This document shows positions 48,452 through 61,500 of a stretch of DNA of 64,000 nt, piece by piece. The notes under the pieces were generated by a model. The model did no database searches, had not been told where the DNA came from, and saw only the letters and a program-made list of their open reading frames with translations. Each line of letters begins with the position of its first letter. Within the stretch, counting starts at the first letter, position 1. Made by a program: the position numbers and the translations under genes. Source of the DNA: Clavelina lepadiformis (taxonomy: Eukaryota > Chordata > Ascidiacea > Aplousobranchia > Clavelinidae); the NCBI RefSeq assembly GCF_947623445.1, contig NC_135246.1:19774288-19838287 (forward strand), in the 5' to 3' direction.

Positions 48452-50367
48452 AAGAGATGCCAGAAGCAAAACTTCAGCAAAATCTATCAAGCTTACAAAC
48501 CGGCATTTTAGACATTTTGCTGCAAAATATCTGGTTAAAAGTTGCTTATTAAAAACAAATGCTTTGCTTATTTGCCTGCCTTAACGTAAATTTGAAATAT
48601 ATTAACTTCAACTTAATCGTGATCTTTCCTTTCTTTGTGAATAACTTTGTGGAATTTTTAAGGTGTTAATGAAATTTTGCTATTGCCTGTTATTATTTGA
48701 TCTAATTCTATTCCTGTTGCTGCTAAACTTAGTTTTGAAATACAAAATTGCATTCGCCATATTATCTATTTTTATCTGAACAGTTTATCATAATAAATCC
48801 AAATCATTTCCAATGACATATTAAAATATTAAAATCGCCATAGCTGTTAGAAATGCTTATGTTTATCTTGTGAAAATATTTTTAAGTATTTATGTGAAAG
48901 CGGTGTTTTATTTGCGAATTTCTTTGCCGATTTCACGTTTGTACGGTCTATCAATAATAGAACAATTTGCTAAATCACTGTTGTAAAGATTTTTTAGAAT
49001 CTGGGTTCAGCTAAAAGATTAACACTTGACTTTATGACATCATCAAAACCTGTAGCGTATATAGCATTTAGTTGACCACATGAAACAAAAACAACTAAAC
49101 CACAACATATTGATACAAATATAAAAGCAATACAAGTCATTGAATATGTGTGAATATTTGAAGCAATTTTCATTGCAACTATTATTATCAAAAACGTTTT
49201 AAACAAAACTTTTTTTCATATACTTTAAAATTTCACTGGTATTTTTGGTGTTATCATATTAATAAGTCAAGCATGAGTAACAAAAATATTACAAATAATT
49301 TTAAATCTTTTTTTACTGTAAATTTAAGCAACAAATACGCCAATTGTTTTTCACTCTGTAAATTAGGCGCGTAAACCAAAGCCGGCTTCTGAAGTAAAAA
49401 CACTCTTTGCTTTATCCGGTCAGTCTCTTGCACTATTGAGTTATTAGGAAGATTAAAACGGTAACATTTTTCATTTTGTCAAGTTCAATGTGGTTTGCTT
49501 GTGTGTGTTGTGTTAGCATAAATCGCTATGGTGGCAACATAAGCAAAATGAAGGTTCGGGTCAACAATTTCGACTTAAAGACGAGCGAGAGCTTGACAAA
49601 GTAATAAATGCCCAGCTCAGTGTACAAATGACAAAAGTCGAAAGAAATGTTACTTACCCATATAACTGAATGTTAATGGCCAACTAAAATGCTTTATTTT
49701 GTCTTATCTCCGGTATGCTTAGGATTTGATTGAAAGGTATTCGGAGTAAACATGACTAAGGTGCAAACTAATCAAAGTCAAACATGACTTTGATCGTCAT
49801 TGAGCATTATTTGGTAATCACCGAAGCCAAATAACAAAATTGGTTTTGTCTTAATCCAATTAGTTTCAAATTACTGTAACTTTGAAGATCATCAAAAAGT
49901 GGCCAACCTGTCAATGAAGCAAATCTAAATCAGACAAAGTTTAAGTTATATTCCTCGGATAGGGTTACAAAAGTCAATTAGCAGAAATATATAAGTCAAT
50001 TAACAAATGACCTGAAAAACCGATTATCCCCCAGCTAACCAAGATTGACCGAGAAGACCGGAGAAAATTGGCCTAGTGTACCAAGAAAAAAATTTTCACC
50101 TCATTATGGGTAAAATGTTCCTACTAATACCTTCTCTTTCCCACGTTCGAAATTTGTCATCTTTCCAGCGAGTCTAACTAGAAAGGTTGGCTCAGTAATT
50201 TGAGAAACTGCTTTCATGCTAAATTTCATCTTAAATGCCATGCTGTAAAAACAATATCTTGTGGTTAGATTACATTACACAATGCACCAACTATGATCAC
50301 CACGTTCGCTTAAAGTTATGAAATGCAAAGCAACACGTGATTGACAACTATCCAAAATTTTTTCTTG

Positions 50368-50413
50368 GCAGACGTTATATAATGATGAGTCAGCAAGGCA
50401 CAAACAGCAAAGT
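50368..50413. promoter_or_regulatory. Repeated block with TATA-like and TGAGTCAGC motifs
   Basis: The block GCAGACGTTATATAATGATG followed by AGTCAGCAAGGCACAAAC occurs here and at 33,008-33,052, 39,146-39,190 and 40,672-40,707, with a variant at 31,536-31,580. It combines a TATATAA string with TGAGTCAGC, an AP-1/Maf-type half site. It may simply ride in the repeat; promoter function is speculative. Confidence 0.3.
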
Positions 50414-52089
50414 TTCACGTTTAACTCTTCTTTTCTGGCTCCCCCGCTTATAGTCACATAGCCAGCCAGCCAGAGGTGTAGGTAATGGCGTAAATCATGG
50501 ACATGGGTAGAAAACTTACTAAAAATAATCAAAGGAGCCACAATTGGCATATCGATAAATTATTAATAATACCAAACACGCAGTCACATATTGTGTACAA
50601 GAATGTCCGCAACAACATGGGTGAAATTCATCTAAATATTCGTCCACAAACATATGAAAGTGTAGTGCTACACTAACCGGCCTTTCAGCGTTGTGTCAGT
50701 TGTCAGGTTAATACAAAATGAATCACTACTGATAACTCTAAATGACTAAACCTTATACGTTTTGTTAAGTTACTTGTAAATCATTTTAAAAAAATTCTGA
50801 CTTGAAATTTGAAATGAAAGCATTGCGAAAGAAAATAAACTATATGTTTGTTTATGCCATTTCAACAAAAAAAAAACAAAGTGTGTAAAAACATTTATAA
50901 ATGTACAAATGCTGTAGTCACATATTTTCTGCAAAAATGGTATAATAATGTTGCCTAGGAAAATGATGACGATAAAGTTGTTTGAAAGATTTTGTCATCG
51001 TAAAGTTATTAATAAGATATCCGTATTTTATCTCATCACACATTTTAATACAAACAGCCACGTAGCATTCATATAGTTTTCATAGAGCAGTTTGTTATTG
51101 TCTTAAAATAGTGTAGGCTAAGTTGATGAGAACTTGGTCCTGGGTCACAGTGATACTATTGAAACTATGATACACAGTAGTAAAAAGGTTAGAAACTTTT
51201 TTCCTTAACACCTTATTTATGGTGTTAAGGAAAAGGTTAACATCTACACTGTTTTTGTTGGAACTAGCGGCGAAAGTTTTCGTACGATAGACAACCGATG
51301 TGAATTTTTATAAACCACAGATTTACACAAACCGTCGATTTAATGGTAGTACTTGTGTTTATATTATATCTATGACACGAACACAAACCAAGTGATAAAA
51401 TGAAATTTTTTTGTAAATTAGTAGTAAAATAGTGCATTTTTTTGATTTATTTATTGCTTTGGTTTATTAAAAACATATTTTTTTTTTGAAAAGTATCATC
51501 AAGACTAAATTTATGGAGCAGAATTTATTTCAAAATAACAAAAAAGAGCTTTTCTTTTACTAAAACGTCAACTTGCTATTTTGGAAACTATGATCAAATA
51601 TCTCACATAGCAACATTCAACGCTCTGATATTATTGAAATACGTAATTGCTGGATGTTTTGCCTTGTTGGATGTGTAATGGAAAGTGGTGTATGGTACCT
51701 TAACCTGTAAGGTTTGCCCACTTCCTTACAAAGTCTGTTTACTTGTGTATATCTTAACAGTGAACTTTGATAGACTTCAGCAATAATGACACAGGAATGA
51801 CTACTGTATAATCTGATTATATTTGAAGCTTCTTTGAACGAATGCATCAAGATAGAACATTGTGACAGCTACATAATAAAGTCGACCACTTTCTAGGGTT
51901 AACTTCGTAGACTGTGACGCAATGAATAGTTATAAATGAAAGAATAACTCACGTCACGATTTATAACGATACACAGGAAGTCGGATACATAGGCGACACG
52001 TAACGCAATGCTTTGCTTTGCCGATTTCCGTTTTCTATGCGGCATTCAATTTGCAAACAATTTTATAAAATCATCACAGATGCTTAGGC

Positions 52090-52639
52090 CAGAGGTGGGC
52101 AGTCGGTGAAAGTAGGCCAGAGGTGGGCAGAGGTGTGAAAGTACCGTCGGTAACGGTAACGGTACCGGTACTTGGCAAAAAATGTACCGACGGTTCCGGT
52201 ATTCGGTACTATTTTAAAAAAGTAGTTCGATACTTTGTCAGTACTCGGTACCGGTACTTTTAGTGTAAAAGATGCAGCTGTAAATGCAATATTTACCGCT
52301 ATTATGCCGTTGGTGAGGGTTACTCCAGGTCAAAACATATGTGACGTTAATCGTTTGCAATTTTATTTGACATTTTTAGATTAAAAAAGATCAACAGAAG
52401 CTAAAATTAATATTAAGGGTTAATTAACATGTATTATTGAAAACATAATTGTTAAAATTTTGAAATTATCACGTGAAAAGTAACGAGTACCGGGACCGAC
52501 TGAAACTTCTTGAAAAAAATAGTTCGGTACAAAGATTCAGTACTATTTTGAAAAGTACCGATGGTACTGTTGTCGGTACTGTAAAAGTACCGCGGCACAG
52601 TAATTCAGTACTGTAGTACCGCGATACTGCCCAACTATG
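52090..52639. mobile_element. hAT MITE, GGTACC-rich, third copy
   Basis: Same ends and same GCTTAGGC duplication (52,082-52,089 and 52,640-52,647) as the copies at 32,332 and 39,932. The left end has a small internal duplication of GGCCAGAGGTGGGCAG. Confidence 0.85.
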
Positions 52640-52888
52640 GCTTAGGCCTATGTTATCGGTATGTGCAAGTCAGGCAACTAAGCCTTGTCAATAAGTTAAT
52701 AGCAAGTCAGGTTGACTTGGCTATCTTTCGGTTCACATCTACCCATAACACGAGCAATCAGACAATTTCGCTATTGTGCGTGCGTTGTAAATTGTAAATT
52801 GTGAAATTTATTGTGTGGAAACTCGCATTCCTGCATTGAATTGTAGAATTCACAACATTATTTTGTAATTTACAAAATTTCCGTAGTG

Positions 52889-53640
52889 GAAAATGTGGCA
52901 CCTTCGCGCACCAGCTTCAACAACTTGTCAAACTTTTTTGTCTTCATGCCGATTTGTAATAAATAAACAAAGAAAAGCTGTTAGTTTGAACGCCAATTTA
53001 TAAACAAACAAAGAATTGAGGCTTTAATGCACGCCATCACGCGTGTGTCTTTGCACGCACAATTTCTTACCGGAAATTGCTGTTGACTACTTTCAACATA
53101 GCAAAGAAGCAAATATCGTTACGCCACTGGCATAGATATCTGCTTCAGTCAATCTGGTTTGCCATCACAAAATCGTGTCACAAGAAACAAGCATACAAAA
53201 ATTGCAAGTGCTAAAGTGCAAACAATGGTTTTTCACTCGGCTCCATTTATTAAACTACGAATAGGCCTGTATTAGGGTAGGCCTGTTATTAAACTACGAA
53301 TTAGGTTAGGCGTAGCTAAGGCGAAAAATAAGTAGAGTTTAAATATTGTCGAAGCATAAAACATAGACCCTGTTTTTTGGTGTAAATCTACCTGTGCTAA
53401 AATGCAAACTTTCCATGCAGGACTTTCCACTATTGTACAGCCATAGTGGAAAGTGTTGCAGCTACACGCACGAGATTCATCAATGTGCGTGCCAAACTTT
53501 TTTATCTTCACCCCGATTTATGAGAAATAAACAAAGAAAAACTAGGTAATTAAATACCAATTTATAACAAATAAAGAACTTGTGCTTTAGTGCATGCTAT
53601 CATGCCAAATTTTGTATCTCTGCAAGCACAATTTTTCATC
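52889..53640. repeat. Diverged direct repeat of about 180 bp
   Basis: The stretches 52,889-53,070 and 53,448-53,640 share a common order of motifs (GCCAAACTTTTTT-like, CCGATTTAT, AATAAACAAAGAAAAAC, CCAATTTATAA, GCACAATTT). They are old duplicates with many changes and no coding content seen. Confidence 0.6.
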
Positions 53641-53824
53641 AAAAACTGCCATACTTTTCAGTCGCGTTGTGCAATCAATGAAACTTTGTGGATTGTACCA
53701 GTATATGGCCTAAGCCTTAGCCTAACTCTGACTTTATAAAATAATACAAGACAATCAGGCAAGCATAGTCCTTAGGTATATTAATAAAAATCTTTAAATC
53801 TGGCACATGCTGAGTCTGTGAGTT

Positions 53825-56800
53825 ATGAGTGATTTTAAAGATGAAATAAAAGCTGAACTGGACGCACTTTCTGACTCGTCTTTGCAAGATGATGATGATG
53901 ATCTTCCGATCAATATTCATGAGGATGAAGAAATAAAAGAAAAAACAAGAAGTGAAGGTATAGAGATTAACCATAGTGTTTTACTGTTTTGTTTTGAAGA
54001 TAACTTTGTCTCATTTAGGTTTTCCTGTGGATCAGACTGCGGAGTTTGGCATAGGTACACTTAATACTGTTTTTCGTGAGCTACAGTGGCACACTTTAAG
54101 TGCATTATTTTGCCCTTAATGATTTGGACAGAGCTTCTGTGCACTCTGTTTTCAATAGGTTTAGAGAATAAATAAGTCAAACTGCTTACACTACTGTGTA
54201 ATTGAACACCTAAGTACGCACTTCCATTACGTCCGAACATTTTTGCACACCTGCTCTTGTCAGTTTTAGTTGTTTGGCACACACAAGATCTTGCTGAAAA
54301 TGAGCATGTATGTGTGCAAAGTTACAGAACACCCAAACTTTGATGATGTAAAAACGTAACAATTACATAAAAAGTTTAAAACATGTCTAAATGTTGTTCG
54401 TATTATCTCAATGCCTATATATCATACGTATGTGAAATTTAGACAACCAAGATTGGATTCTACTTTTCCTTGAAAAAACCTCAGCACAATCTAAGAAGAC
54501 GGAAGATATTCTTTTCAATGCTGAGGAAGTTCTGAAAGAGGTGATCAGTTACTTTTCAATAAGTTGCTTTGCTTAGATTTAAATTATATTAAGAAAATAG
54601 CATGATACGTTGTCTAATAAAGTAGCAAAGTAAAAGCAAGTCTTCCAGTTCAAAAGAGAGTTAATTTGATAATGATGACAATTTAAGTCAAACTGCTTAC
54701 ATCATATGGTGCCGATAACATTAGATTATTAGACATTATTATTAGACATTAGAACATTAGAAATCAGGATAATCTGTCAATGATGTGGAATGTAGAAGAT
54801 CATGAATGAAACGAACGACTTAAGAGTCTCGGATTTCTTTTTTGTAGGTTGAGGAAAATGTGACGCGCTGCCATTCGAGATTGTCCTCTGTGAATGACAA
54901 AGAACTAATTGAAGTTGAAAACGTGGCCATTGTTGATGAGAATGAAACGTCAATCACTGAAGGTGAGATTGCAAGCTTAATCCTGTTTATTTTACGTTGA
55001 GGACATCACTATAAAGACTGATTGCAAATGTCTGACCTGAACATTGCTTTAAAGTGAGGTGAAGGAAATGCTGAAATTGGTTGACGTTAAGCCTAAAGAA
55101 TAATTGTCAGTAGGTATACCAGAGAAAGAAAGCTTTGGTAATACTTGATATATATCATAATTAAGCAATTATAACAAATATGTGTTGCAAATTATTGCTA
55201 GCTGTGACATAGGTGGTAGTAATTATGACATCACATTGTAAAATGCATGGCACTGGTGTCTGGAATAGCAAATATGAATAGAATGTATCATGTGTGTAGT
55301 CGATAAAATATATAAGTTATAGTTTATACTTAAGTGTCTGCCAGGAATAATTTGCGTTAGATGTAATCAACTTACAGCTGGTGTATTTATATCAACTGGA
55401 GAGCTAGTGAGTTTTCAAAATGGCATCTGTTGCATGAATTACTTTTCTAGAACTTCATTCATTTGTTGAAGAAAGTGAAGATCTTCTCATTGAACCAACA
55501 ACATCAAGAACATCTGTCTTAGATGAAGAGGTCCTTGATCATTGTCTTGATGCTGGGAACCAAAATTCAGTTGATAACTTTCATGAAATGAATCAAAGAG
55601 AAACGCTTGACCACAAAGAACAGAAGAATCAAGTGTTTGATTTTAAGCAACAAAAAATTGAAAGTGATCGAAGGATGAAGGTAAAAATACTGTCTTATAA
55701 AAATCTGCAAATTCTGCCATTTAATATGTCGTGTAGTTTTATCTACAAGGATAGAGCCTGAGTGTTTCCTTTACAACTCTCGGCTTCCTTTAGCAGCCAA
55801 TCGACTCAGATTTTATTATTGAAGTAAAACGCTGAATCTTCCAGAAGTTCCAGGCATCTTTCTATGAGGAAGTTGCTCTTCGAATGGACGACATCGAGTC
55901 TGAGAGTGTCGCATCCCATCAACATCTCACTGCGCTGGAGGAAGCAGAAAGTAAAATATTGTCCGAGCTCAAGAAACAACAAAAGTTTTTTGAAGAACAG
56001 CGCACCAATGAAGCAGCCACCTTGATTCAGGTTGCCTTGCTTATAACATTCCTGCTTAATTGCAAATGTTATGTTTCATTGCTCTTTTTGTGATTTCACA
56101 AGAAGCATTATTGTTCTTGTCATGCTTTTCCAGTGCCACTTTCGAGGGTATCAGTCAAGGAGAATGTACGCCGGCATCTTGCACAATAGATTGACAAATT
56201 TGCGTCAAAAGCAGAGAGAGCAGCGAATTCGTGAGATAGAGGAACGTCGGATGGCCGAGAGACAAGTAGAACAGCCCACTTCCAATTCGGATCATTTTAA
56301 AAATAAAATCAAACTTCAAGATGACCCAGAAAACATTCCAATGGTCACTGATGATGTTGCCTGCAATGATGTCACTATGGATTCAGACCCGAGCAAACCT
56401 AGAGAAGGTGATCATAAAACAGAAACTCATGTTATTACAACGAGAGAAGATGCGGATGATGGCAGCACAGCCAAAGAACCCAACCTCAACTTAAAGCTTT
56501 CAAAGCAAGATGTGCATCAATCAGGAAGTCTCACATCAGATGCAGGTGATGAGCTCAAGGAAAGCAAACTTGAACAATCTGACTCTGGTGGAAAGAAGGA
56601 TCCGATATTGTCACTGAATGAGTCGCCACTTAAAAGAACAAACGGTGAGAAAGATCACCGTCCACATTGTGAGGATGGTTTGCTGCAGATGATAGCACAG
56701 GATGTGGCCGTGTTAGAGAAAAGTGTTTCCTTCTCAAAAAATTCCAAAATCAATCAACGAGGAAATGAAAAGTTTTCTTCTGCTAAAATTCAAGAGAAAG

Positions 56801-58114
56801 CACAAGAAAGTGTAGTCACTGGTCATGAAGGAAACTCTTATCAAGTCGGACAACAGGTTGGCTTGATACAGAATACTTTGGATCATGACTTGAGCATATT
56901 GGAGTCATCAGTACAACTCTCTCCTCCAAAAGCATTGGGAAGTCAATCATCCCTGACACTAGCAGATCACTCGATCTTAAGCGACTCTATCGCTTGTGAC
57001 TCGCCTCTGCCAGGCAAAGTCCAGACTGAGTGGAGGAAAGAAATAAAAAATGAAATAAGTTTCATCACAGAAAAAGAAACAGAGCTCGGTCCATCGTTTC
57101 AACAAATAGATTTGAGTGTTTCCCATCTATGCCGACCTAGCAATGAAAATCCTCCAAAACCTGCAACATCTTTATCAACTGGTGGCAATGATCCTGATAA
57201 ATCTCATCCAGGAAAACATAAAGTGCAAGAATCAGTTCCTTGCTTGGACTCATCATCAGCTATCAAAGTAGTCATTGAAGACCACCAAGAGAACAACGAG
57301 ACGTCGAAAAAATGTCCAGATGACAATGCAGAATTATTAACTGAATTATCAAGCTCACCACCCATCAAAGCACATGATGATGAAGTTCAAGTCATCGTTT
57401 GTCAAGAGACAAGCGAGCCAATTCCAGAGGAGACTGAAGATGTGTTCACTCAGGATTCCCATCGAACTCCTTCGATTCCAGGTTGGATTTTAAATGAAGA
57501 CAGTTCGCTGGACAATGTTGTGATGATTCATCCAAATATGGTTGAAGCTGAGCTCAAAGAACAGACTGTTTTATTGGAAGACACAAAACCTGAGAGTCCA
57601 TTACCATCCAGCCATGACAATTCGTTAAAGTCCATCTCCTTAGGTTCATCTCTAACACAGACCGATAACTCTAGCGATGTTCCCAGTGTTGTTGTTAAAC
57701 CTGTTATTGCTCACGATGGAGATTGCAACATGACACGACCAGGTGAAGATGATGGAATAACTTCCATGCAAGGTAATGTGAAGGAAGAGGTTGCATTGGA
57801 TGACCACAAAAATTTCACTGATCACATCGATGAAGAAAATGTTAGATCACCAATAAACAGCCATCATCACCCAATCTCCTCTTCAGTTGAGTCAGAGATC
57901 ATTGCAGAGGACTCCTGGAAGAAAGTCCCACAAGATCGTTCCAAGCACGAATGTCCTGATATTGCAGTGATGTGGGAGACATGGAGGAATAAATACCAGA
58001 GATGGCAAGATGCGAGATCTGAAGTGGTCGTCAAACCTCATCTACGATGGACAATTCGAAAGTCCTCTGCCGCAAAAAGGATGCACCCGATAACAGATGA
58101 TGAGATAGTTAATG
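53825..58114 (+). CDS. LRRIQ1-like: LRRIQ1-like IQ-motif protein, N-terminal half
   Basis: Proposed exons 53,825-53,957, 54,019-54,054, 54,443-54,540, 54,848-54,962, 55,451-55,680, 55,845-56,030 and 56,134-58,114; phases agree and about 926 codons are open. The N-terminus (IKAELDALSDSSLQ, then an Asp run) resembles vertebrate LRRIQ1. A charged coiled coil leads to a split IQ motif: AATLIQ at the end of exon 6, then CHFRGYQSRRMYAG. A basic helix and a long acidic, Ser-rich low-complexity region follow. The end (MWETWRNKYQRW, then RKSSAAKRMHPITDDE) resembles the stretch just before the leucine-rich repeats. A GTAAGT donor at 58,115 implies further exons, but no LRR exon is in the window. The small 36-nt exon 2 and the GTGATC donor of exon 3 are the weakest parts. 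Confidence 0.72.
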
Positions 58115-58151
58115 GTAAGTTAGCAGTTATTGACAGGTCATTACTTTAGGA

Positions 58152-58471
58152 CAGGCATGCACAACATGCGGCCCACGAGATATTCCGTGATTTCGCTCAT
58201 TCAGGCATTTTCTCCACGGTTACAGTTACATAATCAACGAATCCGATGCTTTACCGCCGCTAAGCGTTAAAAACAACTAGATACTGTAGTGCGAGAGGCA
58301 ACCGTCTCTTGACAGTAACCATCTTCTCAACGATATCTCTTATTCAACGGTTAATCGGTCACATTATATAAAGTAGGCTACACGTTAGTTACAACAACGT
58401 TAGCACGCGGCCCGCGAAAAATATTTTTTCGCTAAAACGGCCCGTGTACTGTTTTGAGTTGTGCATGCCTG
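58152..58471. mobile_element. hAT-like MITE with perfect 8-bp TSD
   Basis: Ends CAGGCATGCACAAC and GTTGTGCATGCCTG are perfect inverted repeats of 14 bp, flanked by CTTTAGGA at 58,144-58,151 and 58,472-58,479. It is 320 bp, lies 37 bp after the last recognised exon donor of the LRRIQ1-like gene, and carries inverted GCGGCCC blocks. Confidence 0.9.
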
Positions 58472-58535
58472 CTTTAGGATGACATGACAGAGATTTTTAC
58501 TTTTGACTACATCATGCACTTCTGGACTCTTCGGT

Positions 58536-61500
58536 TTCCAATTGGCCTGCGCCCTCGTCCATAAAGGATTTAAGGCAGTTTTTGGGACTCGCATCATACT
58601 ATCGCAAGTTTGTCAGAGATTTTGCCAACATTGCAGCCCCACTGTACGATTTGACGAAATCTCAAAAAAAAGTTCTGTTGGAATGGTAACTGTTTACACT
58701 CATTCAACTTGTTGAAAAACGCATTCGTAACAAACCCGGTATTGAGATACCCGGACTTTACGCAGCAGTTCATCCTCGATACAGATACTTCATATTCTTC
58801 GCTTGGCTGTGTTTTGTCACAGATTGTAGATGGTGAAGAGCACCCAGTTTCATACGCAAGTAGATCTCGAACGAAAGCAGAAAGAAATTATTCCACCACG
58901 AGAAAGGAACTCCTGGCAATTGTTTTTGGGGTGTAGAAATTTCGTTGTTATCTTGGCACACCTTTTCTTCTTCGCACGGACCATGCTTTGTTACGGTGGC
59001 TGTGGACAGCAAAAGAGACATACGGTCAATGGGCGCGCTGGTTTGAAATATTGGTTGATTTTGATTTTAAATTAATACATCGCTCTGAATCAAAGCACTC
59101 CAATGCAGACGCACTTAGTAGAAGGCCACAGAGCAGCAAAACAAGTGATTCTAATAGCGTCGAATTGAATCCTGTCAAGATCCGTTTCAAATTGAATAAA
59201 ACTTTAAAACCGGTAAAACCTCGACGGAAAGTGTTTTAAGTATTGTTCTTCGTGAGGGTTTCAGTTGGAATCCTGATCAAATTTCACAAGCTCAAAAGTC
59301 CGACGAACATCTTTTCGTAGTACTAGGTTGGATTAGAGCCGGCGCAAGACCCCCTTTTAAGAAAATTTAGAAGTTGAGCAGTGAGCTTCGACATTACTGG
59401 TCTTTGTTTGGAGAGTTTTTTTTAGTACACCAGTGCTTTTACCACAATCTGGAAGACACATTAGAAGGAAAACGCCTTCAGTTGCTGGTTCCTAAAGAAA
59501 TGCGTCCGAGAGTCCTGAAAGAGTTTCATGACGCATCACATGGAGGTGGACATATTAGTGTTGATAGAACAGCTGAAAGAGTTTCAAGACGATTTTACTG
59601 GCCCCGCTGGAAAACGGATGTCCGTGAGTATTGTGAGAGTTGCACACTCTGTGATTTACGTAAAGCTCCTTCTAGAACAGCGTGGTCCAACTTCTTTTCA
59701 TCGCGGGCCAAAATCTGAAATTTTTTTATCTTGCGGGCCAATGTTTTTAAATTAGAACTGAAGAACAATGTGACATTGATATTAGAACTGAAAAAAGTTC
59801 TCTTTTTTATTAAAACTGAAATTAGAATAGTTTAAAATTTAGCTGATAAAATTTAAATGCTGATCGATGTGACATCTGCGGTCGAGGTTCTTCCTCGACA
59901 ATAGCGACTATCAAAGCTGACTATCAGTTCGCGGGCCACCTTTGGTCCGCGGGCCTGCAGTTGGACCACGCTGTTCTAGAACGTCAAGAGCGCCCTTGGT
60001 ACCTTCCGATGAGTTGGTGTCGTTGCAAAGAATAGAGATTGACGTCCTGGGAGGACTTCCTGTGACACATTCAGGTAACCGTTACATACTGGTAGCCACT
60101 GATATGTACACTAAATATATGCAGGCTTGGTCAATGGCATCACAGTCAGCCCAAGAAAAGGCATTTGTTCTCTATCATAATTGGATGACGATTCATGGTG
60201 TTCCGGAGCGTATTCACAGCGATCGAGGAGAAACTTTTGAGAGCCAGTTGTTTAAAGAGCTTATTGATCTTCTCGGCTGCAAGAAATCAAGAACCACAGC
60301 ATACCACCCTTCTGGGAACGGAGCGGTTGAAAGGGCCAACAGAACAATCCTTTCCATCATGCAGAATTATGTTCAGCGCGATCCACTATCCTGGGATAAA
60401 TCCCTCTTCCCAATTTGTTCAACCTATAACGCCAGCCGACACGAAGAGACAGGTGTTTCTCCACATTTCCTTCTGACAGGACGAGAATTGATGTTACCAG
60501 CAGATTTGATGACTAGACAACCTTCGAGTCATCCATCATCGTCGGCAATGTTCCATTTACAAGACCGCATGCCGCTTGTTCACGAAGTCGTGAAAGCAAG
60601 ACTCGAACAACGTCGGCAATCCATGAATGCACGTTACGACAAGTCGGTATCGAGACAAGTGGAGTTTCAAATAGGAGACAAGGTCATGCTGCGAAACACT
60701 GTCACATCAAAAGATGAAAAGCGAAAGTTTCACCTCCTTTATTCAGGTCCCTACGAAGTTGTTGAGACTTTTCCGCCCGTAAATTATCTCATTCGCAATC
60801 ATGAACGGACGTTAAGAGTACATTTTAACAGGCTAAAGCTAAGCAGAGGAGACCGTCATACAGGGATGCCTTCCTATAGTCAAGCTAGTCGCCCAGAAGA
60901 AGTCCCCCAGCAATTGGACATGCCCTTGACTGGAGCTTAGTTTTTTAATAACCGATCAAATGCAAATCGCCACGAGAGTAACAATTTTAATAACGTTTGT
61001 AACTTCCGAAATAACGGTCGACTTCGCCGAAGTCCACGTTGACCTATTCGTTACCCAGACGTCGAAACGTATTAATTGTGTATTTGTGTGATGCTTAATT
61101 TTTATGATTTGCGTTTTAAATACAACAGTTTCAAGTATGATGGTATTTTTTTTCGGATCCGTTTATATACGACCTATTTTACAGTAGCTATCAATCTCAC
61201 GTTTTTTTGTGGTTTTATTAGCATGAAGCGTGATTTGTAACCCACCGATACTTTTTATTGTGTTTGTGTTATTGTATTGGTATAGACATGTTTACATTAA
61301 TTGCATAGAAATGCTGTGCCTTGATTTTCGTTTGTTTTGATTGGTGTGATAATCATAATTTTTGTCACTAGTACACCATTTTGCTGTGTAAGAATCGTTT
61401 TTGTAAACCTTTTTTTTATGTGGCCCACTATAACATACGTAGACGAAAAATTTTTCTTCAAAATTCACGAATTCATCTGGGTAACAGAAGTAATAGCGGT

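Larger units (their letters stand above)
48600..53131. repeat. Peptide-cluster 'tail' repeat, copy 3
   Basis: Follows B2 and matches copies 1 and 2, with extra unique stretches at about 49,030-50,150 and 50,820-51,230 and a further insertion at 51,670-52,080. None contains a gene I can support. Confidence 0.8.

Noticed and set aside
56071-56133. ORF start at 56,071 for the long 692-codon frame
   Set aside because: The IQ motif is split by an intron and the acceptor CAG ends at 56,133; the codons before it are intronic.
58115-58149. Stop shortly after 58,114 as the true C-terminus of the LRRIQ1-like gene
   Set aside because: A consensus GTAAGT donor lies at 58,115, and the family continues into LRRs at this point. 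The alternative of a truncated protein is kept as a possibility.
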